This document shows, piece by piece, positions 58,159 to 64,000 of a stretch of DNA of 64,000 nt. Position 1 is the first letter of the stretch. Every line of letters begins with the position of its first letter. The stretch comes from Cryptomeria japonica (taxonomy: Eukaryota > Streptophyta > Pinopsida > Cupressales > Cupressaceae), in the NCBI RefSeq assembly GCF_030272615.1, contig NC_081411.1:41717140-41781139 (forward strand), given 5' to 3'. A model generated the notes under the pieces. The model saw only the letters and a program-made list of their open reading frames with translations, searched no databases and had not been told where the DNA came from. Both the position numbers and the translations under genes were made by a program.

Positions 58159-59129
58159 CAATTGATGAGCTAAAGGGGCTCTATAATGAATGGTTCATAA
58201 GGTACAACACTTTGTTGAAGGTTTTGCAAATGGGGTTGCAAGCTAAGTGGGTTTAACTTTAGAGGAAACTTTGTGGTTAATCATGCTTGAGTTGGGTTTA
58301 ACTTTAGAAGAAACTTTGTGGTTAAGCATGCTTGAGTTGGAGTAGTACTAGGATGGGTGACCTCCCTAGAAGGCCCAATGTTTCACCTTTGTGAGAATCA
58401 CCTAGATTCAGTGAGTGCTAAATGGACCATTCATTATCATGAGAGATGGATTCTTGTGAAACATGGGTCAATTAGTTTGACTCAAAACTACACACTTTAA
58501 ATCTTGATAGTAATATCATAATTTGATTTGTTGTAAACAATATATCCTACTCATCAAAGAAAATATTATTTCATTTTTTTTCTATGTTATTGGCCTATGT
58601 TTCCAACTGTAGAATGGAAAGGAGGGGTTTTTTATTTGCCATGCAGGAGAACGCACATCCTTCTAGGCTCTGTTTAGCTTGTTAGGAATAATTTTCAGGT
58701 TTGTCTTGCATATTGTTAGCTCCTTTGGACATAAGGAGGCAACAAAAGACCATGAAACATGGTTTGATGAGGAGAGATACATGTAATAAATTGTTTACAA
58801 ATGGAAACAAAATACGAGCCAAAGATTTTTGTTTCAGAAGAGAAGTGCAAGGGAAGCATCTAAATTTTTTATTTTGGGAAGAGGCGTAAAGTTATACAAT
58901 TATCTCCAGGCTGCATTGACAAAATTGGTTGATGGGGTCTGCAACTAGGGTTTGACGTGGACCTGTTGGTGCACTTGGCATTGGGCTTCTCGCTCCTACA
59001 TGTGGAGGTGGTGGTAATCTTCTTCCCCTCGCTTTCCCTTATTTTTTGCTAACTTTTTGCCAAGGCTCTTTGCGTGCAGTGGTTGCAGTTATTGCAGGTG
59101 CGAGCAGAGGTAGGAGCATTTAATTCTCA
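58159..59129. other. Mixed region between Gyp-M and the LINE
   Basis: Holds a 45-bp direct repeat (GTTTAACTTTAGAGGAAACT at about 58250 and a variant at 58295), the 5S-derived stretch, and 58447-58548, which resembles 50155-50255. 58560-59129 has no gene and may include the LINE 5' UTR. Confidence 0.5.
58299..58389 (+). pseudogene. 5S rRNA-derived fragment (3' three quarters)
   Basis: GTTAAGCATGCTTGAG and AGTAGTACTAGGATGGGTGA followed by CCTCCCTAGAAGGCCCAATG match the plant 5S rRNA 3' half, including the internal promoter boxes (A box, intermediate element, C box). The 5' end of 5S is missing and the first box is partly duplicated upstream (58255-58296). It could be a 5S-derived SINE or a Cassandra-type LTR piece; it is not a functional 5S gene. 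Confidence 0.8.
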
Positions 59130-61082
59130 ATGGAGTTGGAATTTAATGGGCCGAATGTGACCCATTTTCTCTCTTTAAAAGTCATGGAGGAAGATATTAT
59201 TGGCAAGTCCTTCCAAGACACCATCATTGGTGATGTTGTGCAGATTTCACGAGAGGCCAAGTTTACTCTAGTAAGTGCTTCGTCTACAGGCTTCAATGGC
59301 AGAGACAAAGGACGAGGTAAGGACCCTGCCTTGGCTCCTTTTACTTTGCCTATCTCTCCTAATGACTCCATGATCGAAGGCCTTGAACTAGAAAATAAAA
59401 GGCTCCAAGACATTGCCATTTTATTTGCAGTTACTAATATTGACAAGTGTCCGGCTAGGAAATTTCTTGATGAGTGGATGAAAAATTTGTGGGTTAGAAA
59501 GTTAGGGTTCAATTTTTCCTTCTGTAGAATGATTCAAAAGGGTCTTTTTGTTATTTTCTTTAAAGACAATAAATCACAAGCAGAGGTTCTCCATAAACAA
59601 TTTTGGGCCATTTGGAAAACCACCTTTAGGGCCCTCGAATGGTCCTTTAATGTGATTAATGAGGAAATTATGGCTATCTCTTGCCCTCATTAGCTTCTAA
59701 TTAAAAATATACCTCCCATTTTTTGGAATTTCATTCCCCAAATTCTTGAATCTATTGGAAAATTGTTTAGGATTGATCATTCTTTTAATCTTGTCCCCAA
59801 ATTGGATGCCAGAGTCTTGATTTCTATCAATCCGGGCATTGATATCCCTAGATTTATTGAAATCAAACTACAAGATGAATCCTTTACTTGCATTTTGGAA
59901 ACCCTAGGTGGGTTGAACTTGTGCTTCCTGTGTAGACGGGAAGGTCACATCAAGTGATCTTACCCTATTCTCTCGGCTAGAACTAAATTCAATAGTAACC
60001 CCCCTGAAACCACTGCTAAAAAAGACAATCTTACCCTCCCCCCCCAAATATTCCTCCAAGATTGCAGAGTCGTCGTCTATCAGAGATAAACTGGGCTCTC
60101 TCAGTAAGGCCATCAATAATGTAGTGGCTAGTCTCCCAAAGGTTCAACTTGTCAACCCTCCTAATTTTAAAAATAATATCGACTTCGGCTCTTTTAATGC
60201 AGAACACCCCCCCCCCTCCCACTTGGCGGTTTCTGTTGCCATCTCCCAAATGGATGGACTCAAATACTCTGGCTTGCAGATGGTTTCTAGGAAAAACAAA
60301 AGGTCCAAAAAGAAGAATTCCCAACAATTGGCTCTGGAAAAAATCAAGGCTTGAGGGCATCCGAAAGCATTTATTGCCAAGGCAGGCATAAAAGTTGGTG
60401 GATGTAGACCCCCACTTGAGACTTTGACAATGACCAACCATGACAAGGACTCTCATGTCAAGTCAATTATTAGGACTTTTGAAGGGATTGATTGTGGAGG
60501 TGGTGATAATAGGAGTAGGGATGCAACCCCCCTTCCCTCTGCAATCCTTAATCTGCTCTTGCTTCTAATCAATTCCAAGCCTTGGATAACCCATCCAATC
60601 CGGCCTTAGTGCAAAATGGCATTGTTGATCCCCTAGGGCATGAAGGTTGTTCCCCTCCTTCTACTCTCATTTTCTCCCCGGCCTTTGCCCCTTTGAAATC
60701 AAAGTCCTTGATTGTTGATAATAATGTCCTCTATGAGATTATCCTGGCTGCTCCAATGATTGACAATCCTAAAGCTTTCTACCCATCTGAGATAGGTGTA
60801 TTTGAGGGTGATTCCCCTGAACAAGCATCCTTAGTTGACATTCATGAGTCTGAGGTGGAGACTAAGTTGAGATCCAACTTGTCGACTATTAATGGTGAGG
60901 AGATGAAGGATATTGACAATCTTAATAAGGAAATATCTAAGGCCAAAGCACTCACTAGAAGAAAAAGAGGGAGGTTGTTAGGTTCTAAAAACAATCTCTC
61001 TCCCCTGCATAAAAATTATAACCGGAAGGATAGTTTCCCTAAGTGCTTTAGCAGCTTTAAGGCTAACAAGAATGATAAGTAA
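59130..61082 (+). pseudogene. LINE ORF1
   Basis: Starts MELEFNGPNVTHFLSLKV. The RNA-binding DUF4283-type region spans about residues 95-260: NLWVRKLGFNFSFCRMI, GLFVIFFKDNKSQAEVLH, EIMAISCPH, IPPIFWNFIPQILESIGK and RVLISINPGIDIPRFIEI. A CCHC knuckle follows (CFLCRREGHIK, then a TGA where Trp would be expected). Stops occur at 59691 and near 59955, and the frame changes several times before a last open part (60582-61082) ending with an AT-hook-like KRGRLLGSKNN. ORF1 proteins coat the LINE RNA. Not functional. Confidence 0.83.
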
Positions 61083-61099
61083 CTGCTTGTTCTCCATGA

Positions 61100-64000
61100 A
61101 ATGCCTATCCTAGAATATCCAGAGGCTAGAGTGCCCAGACATGAAATATGTGGTGAGAAGTTTTCTCAATCACCATAAGGAGTTGGATTTTGTCTTGCCT
61201 CAAGAGGTTAAAGTAGTTAACTTTGCATTGGAGGTCAATCTGAAATTTGTTTGGAGGGACTCCCATCAATGTTTTCACTAAACATGAGAAAGGCAAAGGG
61301 GGAGCTGCCATACTTGTTAGCCCTAATTGGCTAAACTCTATCCTTTGCTCAGGAATTTGTTGGCATATGATGATAATGTATGTTTTCATTGATGTCAATA
61401 AGTATAGGTGAACCAGTATGAAGATTGGAAGTTGTTACTGATGTTCAAGTTGGAGAATCGGTTTGAAGAGATGTAGTGAACCGGTGTCAGGGTTTCACTA
61501 AGTGTGATTACCAGTTGGTAATCTCAACTCTAGGGTTTCTGGTTTGGCAATCTAGCTTATGCGATGCAATCGGTGACATTCTGTGATGAGTTAGCTAAGA
61601 GATAAGGATGAGATCGAGATGCCCCGTCAGTTTTGTGCACATGAAGGATTTCCTTGAGGATCTTACATGTGAAGATCGATTGCATTAAATGTTTACCTCG
61701 GGAATGAACATTCTTCTTAGTGGTATGTGAAGAGAGCGTGATGGGTTACTGATTTCTTTATGCGGTGGAAAATGGACGATGCAGAATGACTTGTGATCTG
61801 TTTAAGATTGTTTCATTATATTCAATATTTTGAATGGCTAGGATTGGACTGCTTGTAATTGTAAACCTAAATGTTTAGGATTTAGGGTTTATGCTACTAA
61901 CCTAATTATTTTCTATAAGGTTGATAATGTTTGGTATTGTTTGTGTTAGAAAATGTTGTGTTTGTATCCGAGTGATGAGATACTTTCCAAACCAGTGAGT
62001 GGAAAACTGTAGAGTGTGATTGCAGAGTAGATGAGTGGAAAACTGTAGAGTGTGGTTGCAGAGTGGAGGAACTAAAAAGGATATTCCTTAACATGTAGTG
62101 TTGTTATTAGATTAAAGCTTTACCTTTTGTCTTCTAACCATTCCAACAGTTGGAAAATCTCTTTTCTGGGTAGCTTTAACAGGCATATTGTAAATCCTCT
62201 AACCAGGTGACTCAAGTTCATTGAGTTCTTCAAATCCTCTAGCAAGGTAACCTTTAACATGGTTTTAACCTTTAACAGGGTATATAGTCATTCCTTAACC
62301 AGGTGATCTTTAATAGGATCAATTCCTAGCAGAACCTTATTGTAAAGTATTTAACTGGACTAGGCTCCTAACAGAGCGAGTTTCAAAAGAGTTCTAAACA
62401 AGCTTGTGGGTATTCATCCCCACCGTGGTTTTTCCCATTTGGGTTTCCACGTGAAAAATCTGTGAGTTATGTGTTGTGAATTTTTCATGTGATGACTGAG
62501 TATTCTTTGTTTAGGTGAATATGCATGCAGAGTTAATGGTTATCATATTACTGATACAACATGCATATGTATGTTGGTAATGTTGTTATCAAGTGTTGAA
62601 TGATCTTTGAAGTATTCAGTTTTACTGGTTTAGATGTCTGAAGTCTTACTGTGTTTAACCAATATTGCCATGGTTAAGTTCAATGATGAAGACAACCGGT
62701 TATCATTGTTTTAACTTGATAAGTTGTTGATAATTTTTTGTCTGTACTGATTCACCCCCCCTCTCAGTACCAGTTAGGATATTTATTTTTCATCATTATT
62801 CATCATAATCCCCCCTTGCAATAGATTTTTTTGGGTAACTTTCCAACATGGTAATTCTTCTTTTGGGTTGTGCACCATCTATGCCCCCATTGACTATGGG
62901 GATAGATCTAACCTCTGGCAGTGGATTGATTCTCTTCCTGACATTCCATGGATCCTGGGGGGTGATTTCAATATGGTCAAGCATAAGGAAGACAAATCAG
63001 GTGGAGCCATTATTGAATGGAAAGGAGAGGAAAGGCTTCATTGGGGGACTGAAAAACATTAAGAGACTTTTTGACCCCTTGGAAGGTTTAAAACAAGTAT
63101 ATAAGGGCATCTGGTTTACATGGTGCAACTATCAAAAAATTGGTAGCAGAATCTATTCCAGACTAGATAGATTCTACACCAACAAATATGTCTTCTCCTT
63201 TATCCCAGATCACCAAGATTGTCTGGTGGTTGTTAGACCTCCCTTTCTGACCATCACCCCATTTTTGCAGAAATTGTCACTAGGAACACGAGAAAACCCT
63301 TTAACAAGACTGGTGGCAAGTTCATTCTTAACAACAAGCTTCTTAAAGACCAGGATGTTTTAGCTGCTATCCATATAGTGAGGTTATTTAATAAGTGGAA
63401 CTCCAAAGATGTTTCCTATATTCACAATTGGAATACCTTGGTTAATAGCTGGCAGAAGATTCTTAGAACCATTGTCAAGAAGAAGGCCAAGGATGCCAGA
63501 CAGGTTGGGCTTATCCTATCCTCTAAATTGCATAATATGGAGTAAGACATTCAAAATGATCCTAGCAACTCTCAACTTACCCACTTGGTGGTGGTGGATA
63601 GAGATGAATTCAGAAAACGTCAACATGATACAACATTGGGAGCCCAAACTAGAGCTAGGATGCTCTGGCTATCTCAAGGGGATAAAGGCTCTAAGTTCTT
63701 CTTTAACCTTTTGAAACAAAAACAATGTAAGGAAAGGATTGACAAACTTTGGGTGGACAACAAGGAAATATCTGTTGATGAGGAAATCATGAGTGAATTC
63801 CTCAACTTCTACAAGTTGTTGTTCTCCTCAGAGGACTCTCCTGCATCTAGGATTGCTAGGGGAAAATGTGGGACTCTTATTCCTAAGATTGTATCTCCCA
63901 ATGAAGTTAGATCTCTTCTTAAACCCTTGTCAACTGAAGAAATCATAAGAGCCATTAACTCTCTTCATAATGACAAAACCCCATGGCCGGATGGACTTAC
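61100..64000 (+). pseudogene. LINE ORF2: endonuclease and start of reverse transcriptase
   Basis: The endonuclease N terminus (SPDMKYVV-like, HKELDFVLPQEVK) is at 61115-61357. After the solo LTR it continues with CTIYAPIDYGDRSNLWQWI, IPWILGGDFNMV (catalytic Asp and Asn, about 62950) and DHHPIF (about 63248). The linker has ARMLWLSQGDKGSKFFFN (about 63655) and the RT starts with NDKTPWPDGLT at the window end, where PGPDG is usual. Shifts occur near 61190, 63060 and 63545. APE-type endonuclease and RT drive target-primed reverse transcription; this copy is broken. Confidence 0.86.
61358..62805 (+). repeat. Solo LTR of Copia-C in the LINE endonuclease
   Basis: 1448 bp, TGTTGGCATATGATG to TTATTCATCA, matching the Copia-C LTRs in opposite orientation to that element. 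The flanks GAATT (61353-61357) and TAATC (62806-62810) are compatible with an original GAATC target with one change each. The endonuclease frame continues across it. Confidence 0.85.

Larger units (their letters stand above)
59130..64000 (+). mobile_element. LINE (L1-type), 3' end beyond the window
   Basis: ORF1 with a DUF4283-like domain and zinc knuckle, then ORF2 with endonuclease and the beginning of reverse transcriptase, the plant L1 layout. Split by a Copia-C solo LTR at 61358-62805. The exact 5' end is not visible. Confidence 0.88.

Overview
This is nuclear plant DNA, AT-rich and made almost entirely of transposable elements. The one host-type gene piece is a TIR-domain exon whose wording (GPDVKGTLA, CLDELVLMLES) resembles gymnosperm TIR-NBS-LRR genes. 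Together with the very deep nesting of old LTR retrotransposons this suggests a conifer or other gymnosperm; that is an inference, not proven. No bacterial, organellar, tRNA or CRISPR features were seen. Family names here are my own working labels.

Bases 1 to about 48123 are one ancient Ty1/copia element (Host-Copia) that begins before the window and has been filled by later insertions. Its 5' LTR holds GO-1a (70-18318), which holds the Ty3/gypsy element Gyp-P (5174-16773). The region just after its pol genes holds reverse-strand Copia-C (22959-30258). Its 3' LTR holds Copia-B (30795-41997), itself hit by a solo LTR of Gyp-M (35610-36809), and also GO-1b (43048-48023). Five insertions have identical 5-bp target duplications; Copia-B and Copia-C match at 4 of 5 bases.

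Bases 48124-50255 are the only stretch not clearly made of a known transposon. They hold a TIR exon on the minus strand (48981-49513) ending at a good splice donor. Next is Gyp-M (50256-58153), inserted between two similar flanking sequences, followed by a 5S rRNA-derived fragment (about 58299-58389). From about 59130 to the window end runs a LINE (ORF1, then endonuclease and the start of reverse transcriptase), broken by a Copia-C solo LTR (61358-62805).

Functionally the window contrasts decayed autonomous copia elements with three non-autonomous families. GO-1 has a Gag-like ORF and a large unrecognised second ORF but no pol. Gyp-M has Gag and a protease-like region only. Gyp-P has Gag, a protease-like region and an integrase tail, no reverse transcriptase, and an antisense two-exon plant-mobile-domain gene in its 3' region. 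The GO-1 elements share primer-binding and polypurine sites with the copia families and were probably mobilised by copia enzymes. Most stop codons in the broken ORFs look like C-to-T changes, as expected for methylated, silenced repeats.
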